Of a DNA stretch of 64,000 nt, positions 36,415 through 45,216 are shown in pieces. The notes beneath the pieces are model-generated. The model did no database searches. It was not told the origin of the DNA and saw only the letters and a program-made list of their open reading frames with translations. Each line of letters starts with the position of its first letter. Position 1 is the stretch's first letter. The DNA is from Microbacterium sp. (GTDB taxonomy: Bacteria > Actinomycetota > Actinomycetes > Actinomycetales > Microbacteriaceae). Location of the stretch: contig JAGIAK010000001.1 of NCBI GenBank assembly GCA_017744855.1, positions 35,182 through 99,181 on the forward strand. The letters are read 5' to 3'. A program made the position numbers and the translations under genes.

Positions 36415-37515
36415 TCACAGTCTCGGATCGATGACGGCCTTGACCTCATCGAGATGGTGCATGTGCGCGATCTTGTCTGAGGCCTCGGCGAGGCCGACCG
36501 GGGCGCTGAACAGGTCGTCCCACGGGTAGCGGTCGGCGAACGCCTCGAAGAACCCGATCGCACGGGAGTAGTCGGAGATGTCGCCGTTGAGCGAGCCCAC
36601 CACCGTGAGCTCCTTACCCATGATCGTGCTGAGGGCGAAGCCGTCCCCGGCCGGCCCCGTGGAGCCGACGATCACGACGGTGCCGCGCTGCGCGGCCATG
36701 CCCACGGCATCCGGACCAACGCTGGGCGCCCCGGCGAAGTCGAAGACATGATCGGCGCCGCGGCCGTCCGTGAGCTCCAGGACCTGTTCGACCACGGGGC
36801 CGTCGCGGAAGTCGACCACGGCGTCCGCACCGAAGCGCGCGGCCAGCTCCAGGCGCGACGCGGGGGCGCCGACCGTGATGACCTTCCCGGCTCCGGCGAT
36901 CTTCGCGACAGCGGTGGCGAAGATGCCCAGGGCGCCCGATCCCTGCACCACGACCGTGGAGCCGGGGCGGATGCGACCGGAGCGCTCGAAGGCGCGCAGC
37001 ACGGTCTTCGCCGCGCAGCCCGCCATCGACGCCCAGGTGTCCTTGACGGATGCCGGCACCAGCAGCTTCGCGGCGCCGGGCGTCACGTACGCGTACTCCG
37101 AGAGGCCGGCGGTCGCGAAGGGGTGCACGTCGGCGCGCTGCAGGAACCCGTAGCCGCGACGGGAACAGGCGACGGGCTCGCGGAGCACGACGCAGCCGTA
37201 GCACTCGCCGCAGGTCGACTCCGACCAGCCGATCCGATCGCCGGGGGAGAGGGGGCGGCCGAGCGCGTCCCTGGTATCGGGTCCGAGCGCGACGATCTCG
37301 CCGACCATCTCGTGGCCGAGCACCATGGGGAGCATGCCGGGGAAGGTCATCCTGCCCTCCCAGATCTCGATGTCGGTGCCGCACAGCGTGGTGCAGGCGA
37401 TGCGCACGAGTGCCGCGCCCGGTTCGATCTCGGCGGGCAGGGGGAGGTCCTGCAGGGTCAGCGGGGCGCCGTGCTCGGTGAGCACGGCGGCGCGGGTGGC
37501 GGTGGGGATGGTCAT
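36415..37515 (-). CDS. Zinc-dependent alcohol dehydrogenase-like (MDR) protein
   Basis: CTTLCGTDIEIWEG, GHEMVGEIV, SESTCGECYGCVV, VVQGSGALGIFA. Confidence 0.9.
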   Translation of the reverse strand: MTIPTATRAAVLTEHGAPLTLQDLPLPAEIEPGAALVRIACTTLCGTDIEIWEGRMTFPGMLPMVLGHEMVGEIVALGPDTRDALGRPLSPGDRIGWSESTCGECYGCVVLREPVACSRRGYGFLQRADVHPFATAGLSEYAYVTPGAAKLLVPASVKDTWASMAGCAAKTVLRAFERSGRIRPGSTVVVQGSGALGIFATAVAKIAGAGKVITVGAPASRLELAARFGADAVVDFRDGPVVEQVLELTDGRGADHVFDFAGAPSVGPDAVGMAAQRGTVVIVGSTGPAGDGFALSTIMGKELTVVGSLNGDISDYSRAIGFFEAFADRYPWDDLFSAPVGLAEASDKIAHMHHLDEVKAVIDPRL

Positions 37516-37526
37516 GAGTTCTCCGA

Positions 37527-37574
37527 TCAGACCAGGAGCTGATGGTCGGGCGAGGCGGTCAAGGTCGTCGTCAT
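37527..37574 (-). CDS. Putative 15-codon sORF: MTTTLTASPDHQLLV
   Basis: One of two tandem 62-bp-spaced copies between SDR and ADH genes; complete ATG-to-TGA. Confidence 0.3.
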   Translation of the reverse strand: MTTTLTASPDHQLLV

Positions 37575-37588
37575 GGTGGGTTCTCGGT

Positions 37589-37636
37589 TCAGGCCAGGAG
37601 CTGATGGTCGGCCGAGGTGGTCAAGGTCGTCGTCAT
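37589..37636 (-). CDS. Putative 15-codon sORF: MTTTLTTSADHQLLA
   Basis: Second copy; end of ORF-track entry 37589..37789; 12/15 residues identical to its neighbour. Confidence 0.3.
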   Translation of the reverse strand: MTTTLTTSADHQLLA

Positions 37637-37650
37637 GGCTCGTGCTCGGC

Positions 37651-38400
37651 TCAGACCAGGAGTTGTCCGCCGTCGACGGCGACGGAGACCCCGGTGATGT
37701 GGCTGGCGGCGTCGCTCGCGAGGAAGAGCACGAGCGGGGCGACCTGGTCGGTCTCGGCGATGGTGCCGAGGGGGATGCGCGACTCCCACGCGGCGCGGGC
37801 CTGCGGGTCGGACGCGAAGCCGGCGGTGAGCGGTGTGAGCACGGGGCCGGGGGCGACGGCGTTGACCCGGATGCCGGAGGGGGCGAGCTCGATCGCGGCG
37901 GTGCGGGTGAGCGCGTCGACGGCTGCCTTGGTCGCCTCGTAGTGGCCGAGGCCGGGGGTGGGTTGACGGGCGCCGATGGACGAGATGTTCACGATCGCCC
38001 CGCGCCCCTGAGCCGCGAGCAGTGCGCCGAACGTGCGGAGCATGAGGAACGTGCCGCGCACGTTCACGCGCAGCGCGGCGTCGACGACCTCGACGGGGAC
38101 CTCCTGGAGCGTGCCGCCGCCGGCGACGATGCCCGCGTTGTTGACGAGCACGTCGAGCCCGCCGGCCTCCCGCACGCGGTCGGCCGCCGCGGTGACCGAC
38201 GACTCGTCGCCGATGTCGAGGGTGAGCGCCGTGGCGCCGATCTCGGCCGCGACGGATGCCGCGGCATCCGCGTTCACGTCGCCGATGAACACCTCGGCGC
38301 CCTCGCTGCGGAACGCGGTCGCGATGGCGCGTCCGAGCCCGGAGGCGCCTCCGGTGACCAGGACTCTGCGGGGGATGGTTTCGGTCATGCTCGTCCTCAC
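37651..38400 (-). CDS. SDR family oxidoreductase
   Basis: VTGGASGLGRAIA, NNAGIV, ISSIGARQPTPGLGHYEATKAA, C-terminal VAVDGGQLLV. Confidence 0.9.
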   Translation of the reverse strand: MRTSMTETIPRRVLVTGGASGLGRAIATAFRSEGAEVFIGDVNADAAASVAAEIGATALTLDIGDESSVTAAADRVREAGGLDVLVNNAGIVAGGGTLQEVPVEVVDAALRVNVRGTFLMLRTFGALLAAQGRGAIVNISSIGARQPTPGLGHYEATKAAVDALTRTAAIELAPSGIRVNAVAPGPVLTPLTAGFASDPQARAAWESRIPLGTIAETDQVAPLVLFLASDAASHITGVSVAVDGGQLLV

Positions 38401-38432
38401 TGACGCTTCTCTGACGGGGTGTCTCCGTTATA

Positions 38433-38450
38433 TTCTACAAACATAGAAAA
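38433..38450. promoter_or_regulatory. Shared operator site 1 (SDR/AKR divergent promoter)
   Basis: TTCTACAAACATAGAAAA. Confidence 0.45.
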
Positions 38451-38487
38451 ACACAACCCCGAGTCCGGGGACACCGAAGGAGCTTCC

Positions 38488-39450
38488 ATGCCCACTCCGA
38501 CATATGTCCGCAGGTCCCTGCATCGCGGCGGCGCGCCCGTGCCGCCGCTCGCGCTCGGATCCTGGAACACCTGGGACCGGATGACGCGGGACGAGGCCGT
38601 CGCGGTGATCCGTCGCGCCGTCGAGCTCGACGCCGGCTTCTTCGACGTCGCGTACTACAACATGGGCCCGCACGCCGAGAACTCGAAGACCGACATCCTG
38701 TTCGGGCAGGCACTGCGGGAGAGCGGCGTCGAGCGTTCCGACATCGTGCTCTGCGGCAAGCTCTGGCTGTGGGACTGGCCGAACCAGGGGTTCCGCGCTC
38801 AGCTCGTCGAGTCGCTCGAGCGGGCGGGTCTCGACCGCTTCGACACGCTGGTCGTCGGCGACTACATGCACGCGCCGGACGTCGCGCGTCTCGTCGCCGA
38901 CGTAAACGAGTTGATCGCCGAGGGTCTCGTCGGGTCGTGGGGCATCAACAACTGGCGCATCGAGCACACGCGCGAGGCGCTCGCCGAGGCGACGGCGCAG
39001 GGCGCCTCGGGGCCGGTCTTCGCGCAGCTGAAGTACGGCATCGCCCGCCGAGCGATGGCCGAGGGCGACGCCTACGGGCCCCTGTTCGCCGACGGTACGC
39101 TCACGCTGCAGGCCTCTGACGTGTTCGAGGGCGGCATCCTCGCCACCGGCCGCACGCCTCAGCGCAAGATCGGCGCCGACGTCGGCGGCATCCGCGAGCA
39201 GATCGCCGCCGTGTACCCCGAGGTCGCCCGTGTCGCGGCGGAGTTCGGCGTCACACCAGCCGCGCTCGGCATCGCGTTCTGCCTGGCGAACCCCGCGACG
39301 GCGAACGTGCTCTTCGGCGCCTCACGGCTCGAACAGCTGGAGCAGAACCACGCGGCGCTCGCCCTCGCGCGCGACCACGGGGCCGAGGTGCGCGATGCCC
39401 TCGCCGACTGCTGGGTCGACCGGGAGGTGCGCGCAGACGGCGCGTGGTGA
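38488..39450 (+). CDS. Aldo/keto reductase family protein (paralogue of 35447..36406)
   Basis: LALGSWNTWDRM, GFFDVAYYN, VLCGKLWLWD, SWGINNWRIEHTREAL; RBS gaaggag. Confidence 0.85.
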   Translation: MPTPTYVRRSLHRGGAPVPPLALGSWNTWDRMTRDEAVAVIRRAVELDAGFFDVAYYNMGPHAENSKTDILFGQALRESGVERSDIVLCGKLWLWDWPNQGFRAQLVESLERAGLDRFDTLVVGDYMHAPDVARLVADVNELIAEGLVGSWGINNWRIEHTREALAEATAQGASGPVFAQLKYGIARRAMAEGDAYGPLFADGTLTLQASDVFEGGILATGRTPQRKIGADVGGIREQIAAVYPEVARVAAEFGVTPAALGIAFCLANPATANVLFGASRLEQLEQNHAALALARDHGAEVRDALADCWVDREVRADGAW

Positions 39451-39457
39451 GAGGGGG

Positions 39458-39838
39458 CTACGCTTCGCGCGTGCGAGCGAGGTCGATCGCGCGTTCGAAC
39501 GTGGCGGTGAGCACCGCCAGTCTGTCGACGCGGTAGTCCTCATCGGGATCCAGCTCGTCGATGTACTCGTCCCACACGCGGAGGTAGCGGTCACGCCAGG
39601 CGGCGACCGTGCTGCTGTCGGGGAAGGTCGCGCCCACTCGTCCGACCGAGCTGATGTCCGTGAGGAGCTCCAGCCAGGCGGGCACCATGCTCCCGCCCCA
39701 CTCGTCCGGCTCCAGCGCGGTGTCGTCGTCCTCGTCAGCGAACTGCTCCGCGATCTTCGCGATGAGATCGTCAGTGATCTCGCTCAGCCCGTCGGCGACG
39801 GTGTCGTCTTCGAAGTTCCCCGGTCCCCACGTGCCCAT
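39458..39838 (-). CDS. DUF4259-like protein
   Basis: MGTWGPGNFEDDTVADGLSEITDDLIAKI is the typical opening of this family. Confidence 0.75.
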   Translation of the reverse strand: MGTWGPGNFEDDTVADGLSEITDDLIAKIAEQFADEDDDTALEPDEWGGSMVPAWLELLTDISSVGRVGATFPDSSTVAAWRDRYLRVWDEYIDELDPDEDYRVDRLAVLTATFERAIDLARTREA

Positions 39839-39900
39839 GGCGCCCCTCCTGGTGTCGTCGATGTCGCTCTCAGTGAATCACGGATCGACCGGTCGAACCG

Positions 39901-40224
39901 TCAGTGCGCTCCCCCGAACTCGATGAGGGCGACGCCGACGGCGATCAGCGCGACGCCCGCGGCCATCATCAGCGAGAAGTGGTCCTTGAAGATCACCCGG
40001 CCGAGGATCGCCGTCACCGCGACCCCGGCCGCCGCCCACACGCCGTAGGCGACGCCCACCGGCATCCCCATCGCGAGGATGGCGCCGAGCAGGCTGAACG
40101 CCGCGACGTAGCCGATGACGACCACGGGGATCCACCGCCGACGCCGCAGGCCCTCCGACGCCCGCAGGCTCAGGGTCGCCGTGACCTCGCTGGCGATGGC
40201 GAACGCGAGCAGCAGCCAGGTCAC
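39901..40224 (-). CDS. SMR family (EmrE/QacE-like) transporter subunit
   Basis: 108 aa; VTWLLLAFAIASEVTATLSLRASEG, GVAYGVWAAAGVA. Confidence 0.88.
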   Translation of the reverse strand: MTWLLLAFAIASEVTATLSLRASEGLRRRRWIPVVVIGYVAAFSLLGAILAMGMPVGVAYGVWAAAGVAVTAILGRVIFKDHFSLMMAAGVALIAVGVALIEFGGAH

Positions 40225-40601
40225 GAGGCGGCGCCTTCGTCGGGCGTCGCGGAGACGTCGCGAGGGTGTGAGCCGAGCTCCACGAGCAGCACGCCGGCCA
40301 CGATCACCCCGACGCCGACGATCTGCACGGGGGCGAGGGCCTCCCCGAACAGCACGGTTCCGAGCAGAGCGGTCAGGGTCACGCCGATGGCCGACCAGAT
40401 GCCGTAGGCGACGCCCACGGACATCCCGCGGTCGAGCACGACGGACAGCAGCCACAGGGAGCCGGCGTACCCGATGACGACGGGGATCAGCCAGAAGGGG
40501 TGGGCGAACCCCTCGGCCGCGCGGAGGGAGAGGGTGGCGCTCACCTCCAGGGCGATCGCGGCGAGCAGCGGCGGCCAGGCCGACGGGCGGTGCGGTGTCA
40601 T
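40221..40601 (-). CDS. SMR family transporter subunit (paired)
   Basis: AAIALEVSATLSLRAAEG, GVAYGIWSAIGVTLTA; overlaps the previous gene by 4 bp. Confidence 0.88.
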   Translation of the reverse strand: MTPHRPSAWPPLLAAIALEVSATLSLRAAEGFAHPFWLIPVVIGYAGSLWLLSVVLDRGMSVGVAYGIWSAIGVTLTALLGTVLFGEALAPVQIVGVGVIVAGVLLVELGSHPRDVSATPDEGAAS

Positions 40602-40754
40602 CGATGCGCCTTTCCGGGTCTGGTGGGGGAGAACGCGTCGGATGCTCGCAGGATTCCCTGTCCGGCCGGTGAACTCCTGCGCTCCTGGACAAGGCGGGAG
40701 CGCGCTGCGACATGCTGGTGTGACGGCATCCGGTCTCCACCTCTTGCGTTCTTT

Positions 40755-40772
40755 TTCCACGCATGTAGACTA
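40755..40772. promoter_or_regulatory. Shared operator site 2 (dipeptide-type ABC operon promoter)
   Basis: TTCCACGCATGTAGACTA. Confidence 0.5.
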
Positions 40773-40866
40773 AACAGCACGACACATCGAGGTGGCGTCG
40801 ATCCGGCTCTCCGGTCTGCGGCTCTTCGACCCTTCTTCACCACTCCTGCACCCGAGAGAAGGAACC

Positions 40867-42396
40867 ATGAAACGAATGCCCCTCGCGCTCGCCGCAGCCG
40901 TGGCCGCGACCCTCGCGCTCACCAGCTGCAGCGGCGGGACCGCCCCATCGCCCTCCGGAGACGGCAGTGCCGCCGGCCCCGACGCGCTGAACATCGGGAA
41001 CTTCCTCGATGTCACCTCCTGGGACCCGTCGCTCGCCGACATCGGCTTCGACGGCCCCTACCTCTCCGCCGTGTACGACGCCCTCGTCGCGCTCGATGCC
41101 GACGGAAAGCCCATCCCGTCGCTCGCCACCGACTGGAAGGTCTCCGACGACGACCTCACCATCGATCTCGACATCCGGACCGACGCGAAGTTCAGCGACG
41201 GCTCGGCCGTCGACGTGGATGCCGTCGTGAAGAGCCTCGACTACCTCAAGGCCGGCGCGCGCTCGGGGGAGGCCTACCTCAACGTCTCCTCGTTCGAGAA
41301 GGTCGACGACGACACCGTCGCCATCCACCTCACCCAGCGCGACGACACGATCCTGTACCTCATGGGCCTCGGCCGCAGCTACGTCATGTCGCCGGCATCG
41401 ATCGACGCCGGCACGCTCGGCAAGGAGCCCATCGGCTCCGGTCCCTACGTGCTCGACAGCGCCACCAGCGTGCCGGGCGCCGAGTACCACTTCACCAAGG
41501 TGAAGGACCACTGGGACGCCAAGACCTACCCGTTCGGCGAGCTGTCGATCTTCCCCATCATGGACGCGACAGCGCGGCACAACGCCATGCTCAGCGGCCA
41601 GATCGACGTGCAGTACGGCGACGTCGCGAACCTCGAGCAGGCCAAGCAGCAGAACTGGAACGTCGCGCAGCGGGTGTCCGGTTGGGCCGGCCTCGTGATC
41701 ACCGACCACACCGGCGCGAAGAACGAGGCGCTCGGCAAGCTCGAGGTGCGTCAGGCGCTGAACTACGCGTTCGACGGCGCGGCGATCCTCGCCGCGGTCG
41801 GCAGCGGAGCGGGCGTCGCGACGAACCAGGTGTTCCCCGACGGCGGCGACATCAACGACGCCTCCCTCAACGACACCTACAAGGTGAACATGGACAAGGC
41901 GAAGAAGCTGTTGGCGGATGCCGGGTACCCCGACGGGTTCTCCATCTCGATGCCGATGTCGCCGATCTTCGAGCAGTGGAAGCCGGCCGCCGAGCAGGCG
42001 CTCACCGAGCTCGGCGTGAAGGTCACCTGGGACAACATGCAGATGCCCGACTACCAGCTGAACGCGCCGAACTACCCGATGTTCATCTCGTTCCTCGCGA
42101 TGGACGGCAACGACGTCGCGACCGTGCAGCGCCAGGTCACCAGCGTCCAGTGGTTCAACCCGGCTCCCGACTACGCGAAGAACGACGTCATCGCGCCGCT
42201 CGTGGAGAAGGTGCAGACCGAACGCGGCGACGCGCAGTCCGCCGCGATCGAGGAGCTCAACAAGGCCCTCGTCGATCAGGCGTGGTGGTCGGTCTGGTAC
42301 CAGGCGAACAACACCTACTACTCGGCCCAGGGCATCACGCTCCAGCCGGTCGTGGGGATGATGTTCCCGACCCTGCGCTACATCACCAAGGGCTGA
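40867..42396 (+). CDS. ABC transporter substrate-binding protein, family 5 (peptide/opine/nickel)
   Basis: Lipobox ALTSCSGG; LATDWKVSDDDLTIDLDIRTDAKFSDGSAVDVDAVVKSLDY. Confidence 0.9.
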   Translation: MKRMPLALAAAVAATLALTSCSGGTAPSPSGDGSAAGPDALNIGNFLDVTSWDPSLADIGFDGPYLSAVYDALVALDADGKPIPSLATDWKVSDDDLTIDLDIRTDAKFSDGSAVDVDAVVKSLDYLKAGARSGEAYLNVSSFEKVDDDTVAIHLTQRDDTILYLMGLGRSYVMSPASIDAGTLGKEPIGSGPYVLDSATSVPGAEYHFTKVKDHWDAKTYPFGELSIFPIMDATARHNAMLSGQIDVQYGDVANLEQAKQQNWNVAQRVSGWAGLVITDHTGAKNEALGKLEVRQALNYAFDGAAILAAVGSGAGVATNQVFPDGGDINDASLNDTYKVNMDKAKKLLADAGYPDGFSISMPMSPIFEQWKPAAEQALTELGVKVTWDNMQMPDYQLNAPNYPMFISFLAMDGNDVATVQRQVTSVQWFNPAPDYAKNDVIAPLVEKVQTERGDAQSAAIEELNKALVDQAWWSVWYQANNTYYSAQGITLQPVVGMMFPTLRYITKG

Positions 42397-42472
42397 CGCC
42401 CGTCCGGGGCGGCTGCGGCACAGCGCGGCCGCCCCGGCATCCATCCCCCTCCGACCCTCCCGAGAGGTCACC

Positions 42473-43414
42473 ATGCTCCTGTTCACGGCGAAGCGGGTGC
42501 TGTCAGGCATCCTCCTGCTCGTCGCGGTCTCGATCGGCACGTTCTTCCTCGCGCACCTCGCGATCAGCGATCCGACCGCCGCCCTGCTCGGCACCACGGC
42601 CAGCCCCGCCCAGCAGGCGGCGCTCGCCGAGAAGATCGGCCTCGACCGCCCGCTGCTCGTGCAGTTCGGGGACTGGTTCTCGCACGCCGTGCTCCTCGAC
42701 TTCGGCACCTCCTGGCGCAACTTCCAGCCGGTCGGCGCGCAGCTCGCCATCAAGGTGCCGGTGACCCTGTCGGTCGTCACTCTCGCCACCCTCATCACCG
42801 CCGTCATCGGCGTCGCGTTCGGCATGATCACCGGCCTGCGCCCCGGCACCTGGTTCGACCGCATCATCAAGGGCGTCTCCGTGGTGCTGTTCGCCCTTCC
42901 CGGGTTCTGGGTGAGTCTCGTGCTCGTGATGTGGTTCGCCGTGCAGCTCAAGTGGTTCCCCGCCGTGGGCTACGTGCCGCCGACGCAGTCGGTGGACGGA
43001 TGGCTGCGGTCGATCACCCTCCCCGCCGTCTCCCTCGCCCTCGGCGGCATCGTCGCCGTGTCGGAGCAGCTGCGCAACGCGGTGATCGCCCAGACCAGGC
43101 AGGACTGGGTGCGCACCCTCCGCAGCCGCGGCCTCTCCGCCGCCCGCGTCAACCTGCACATCCTGCGCAACGCCTCGCCCGCCGCCCTCACCGTGATCGC
43201 CCTGATGTTCGTCGGCCTGCTGTCCGGCGCGATCGTCGTCGAGCAGATCTTCAGCCTCCCCGGCCTCGGCCAGCTCACCAACCAGTCCTCGCAGAACGGC
43301 GACATCCCGATGCTGCTCGGCATCACGGTCATCTCGATCGTCTTCGTCGTCGTCATCAACCTGCTGCTCGACCTCGTGCTCGGCTGGATCAACCCGAAGG
43401 TGCGCGTCGCATGA
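42473..43414 (+). CDS. ABC transporter permease, DppB-like
   Basis: LLFTAKRVLSGILLLVAVSIGTFFL, EQIFSLPGLGQL. Confidence 0.9.
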   Translation: MLLFTAKRVLSGILLLVAVSIGTFFLAHLAISDPTAALLGTTASPAQQAALAEKIGLDRPLLVQFGDWFSHAVLLDFGTSWRNFQPVGAQLAIKVPVTLSVVTLATLITAVIGVAFGMITGLRPGTWFDRIIKGVSVVLFALPGFWVSLVLVMWFAVQLKWFPAVGYVPPTQSVDGWLRSITLPAVSLALGGIVAVSEQLRNAVIAQTRQDWVRTLRSRGLSAARVNLHILRNASPAALTVIALMFVGLLSGAIVVEQIFSLPGLGQLTNQSSQNGDIPMLLGITVISIVFVVVINLLLDLVLGWINPKVRVA

Positions 43415-45216
43415 CCACCACAGACATCCGCGTCGCGTTCGACCGTGCGGCCCAGCGCCGTCGGTCGAGCCTGTTCCGCCGCTTCCTCCGCCACCCCGGC
43501 GGCTACATCCCGCTGGCGATCTTCCTGCTCATCGTGCTCGTGGGTGTCTTCGCGCCGTTGCTCGCGCCGATGGACCCGAACTTCGTCGACCTCGCTGCCG
43601 CCAAGGCCCCTCCCGGCCCCGAGCACCTCCTCGGCGCCGACTCGACGGGGCGCGACATCCTCAGCCGCCTCATCTACGGCACCCGCACCACCATCTGGGG
43701 CGCCCTCATCACGATCCTCACCTCGCTCGTGATCGGCGTGCCGTCCGGTGTGGCCGCCGGCTACTTCGGCGGCGTGTTCGACCGGGTGGCGACGTGGATC
43801 AGCGACGCGCTGCAGTCGATCCCCGGCATGATCATCCTCCTCGTGGTCGCTGCGGGCAGCCGCAACAACTTCGAGGTGCTGATGGCCACGGTCGGCGTGT
43901 TCATGGTGCCGGGCTACTTCCGCATCGCGCGGTCGCAGACCCTCGCGGTGCGCGGCGAGACGTACATCGACGCCGCGCGCGTGTCCGGTCTCTCCGACGG
44001 CCGCATCATCTTCCGGCATGTGATCAAGGCGGTCTATCCGCCGGTCATCATCCAGACCGCCCTCACCGCCGGCATCGCGATGGGCATGCAGGCGGGACTC
44101 CAGTTCCTCGGCATCGGCGACTCGAACGTGCCGAGCTGGGGCGCCATGATGCTCGAGGGCTTCCGGCTGATGCTCACCTACCCGCTCATGCTGCTGTGGC
44201 CGTCCACCGCCCTCGGCCTGACGATCGCCGTGCTCGCGATCATGGGCTCCACACTCGCCGAGCTCGTGCAGGTGCGCACGCCGCGGGTCGCGAAGCGGAA
44301 GGAGGATGCCGCCGCCGCTGCGACCGCTCCGGCGACAGGCACCGTGCGGCACGTCGCCGCCGAGTCCGCTCTGCGCGTCGAGAACCTGCGCGTGACGCAC
44401 GCCACGCCGACCGGGGAGACCGAGGTCGTGCACGGCGTCACCCTCGACGTGGCCCCCGGCGAGGTCGTCGGCATCGTCGGCGAGTCGGGCTCGGGCAAGT
44501 CGCAGACCGTCTTCTCGGTGCTCGATCTGCTGCCGTCGACCGGCCGTGCGGAGGCAGACGCGATCTGGGTCGGCGGCAAGGACGTGTCCCGCGCGACCCC
44601 GGCTCAGCGCCAGGCGCTGCTCGGCCGTGAGATCGGCTATGTGCCGCAGGAGCCGATGAGCAACCTCGACCCCTCGTACACGATCGGCCATCAGCTGATC
44701 GAGCCGCTGCGTCGCACCCACGGCCTCGGCCGGGCCGCGGCGAAGGAGCGGGCGCGCGAGATGCTGCTGCGGGTGGGGCTCACCGACCCCGACCGCGTGA
44801 TGCGCAGCTACCCGCACCAGGTGTCTGGCGGCATGGCGCAGCGCGTGCTCATCGCCGGCGCCATCGCAGGCAAGCCCTCGCTGCTCGTCGCCGACGAGCC
44901 GACGACGGCCCTCGACGTCACCGTGCAGGCAGAGGTGCTGGAGCTGCTCCGCGAGCTGCAGGCGGAGTACGGCATGGCGCTGCTGATCGTGACCCACAAC
45001 TTCGGCGTCGTCGCCGACATCTGCGACCGCGTGATCGTGATGCGCGGCGGTGACATCGTCGAGTCCGGCGTCGTCGACGAGCTCTTCGCGGCGCCGATGG
45101 AGGAGTACACGCGCGAGTTGATCGCGGCGTCCCTCGACGACGCCGACGGCCGCGCCGAGCTCGACCGGGCTGTGCTCGACCGGGCTGCGGCGGGCACTCA
45201 GGAGGTGAAGGCATGA
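43411..45216 (+). CDS. Fused DppC-like permease and DppD-like ATP-binding protein
   Basis: N-terminal LLGADSTGRDILSRLIYGTRTT permease; C-terminal GESGSGKSQTVFSVLDLLP ... [16 protein letters not shown] ATPase. Confidence 0.9.
   Translation: MTTTDIRVAFDRAAQRRRSSLFRRFLRHPGGYIPLAIFLLIVLVGVFAPLLAPMDPNFVDLAAAKAPPGPEHLLGADSTGRDILSRLIYGTRTTIWGALITILTSLVIGVPSGVAAGYFGGVFDRVATWISDALQSIPGMIILLVVAAGSRNNFEVLMATVGVFMVPGYFRIARSQTLAVRGETYIDAARVSGLSDGRIIFRHVIKAVYPPVIIQTALTAGIAMGMQAGLQFLGIGDSNVPSWGAMMLEGFRLMLTYPLMLLWPSTALGLTIAVLAIMGSTLAELVQVRTPRVAKRKEDAAAAATAPATGTVRHVAAESALRVENLRVTHATPTGETEVVHGVTLDVAPGEVVGIVGESGSGKSQTVFSVLDLLPSTGRAEADAIWVGGKDVSRATPAQRQALLGREIGYVPQEPMSNLDPSYTIGHQLIEPLRRTHGLGRAAAKERAREMLLRVGLTDPDRVMRSYPHQVSGGMAQRVLIAGAIAGKPSLLVADEPTTALDVTVQAEVLELLRELQAEYGMALLIVTHNFGVVADICDRVIVMRGGDIVESGVVDELFAAPMEEYTRELIAASLDDADGRAELDRAVLDRAAAGTQEVKA

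Noticed and set aside
40602-40760. Guanidine (ykkC-type) riboswitch upstream of the SMR pair
   Set aside because: Neither the conserved ykkC core nor paired ACGR-loop hairpins could be identified; kept only as an unexplained leader.
42970-44997. 675-aa minus-strand ORF opposite the DppB/DppC-DppD genes
   Set aside because: Antisense shadow with no motif; the plus strand has full ABC signatures.
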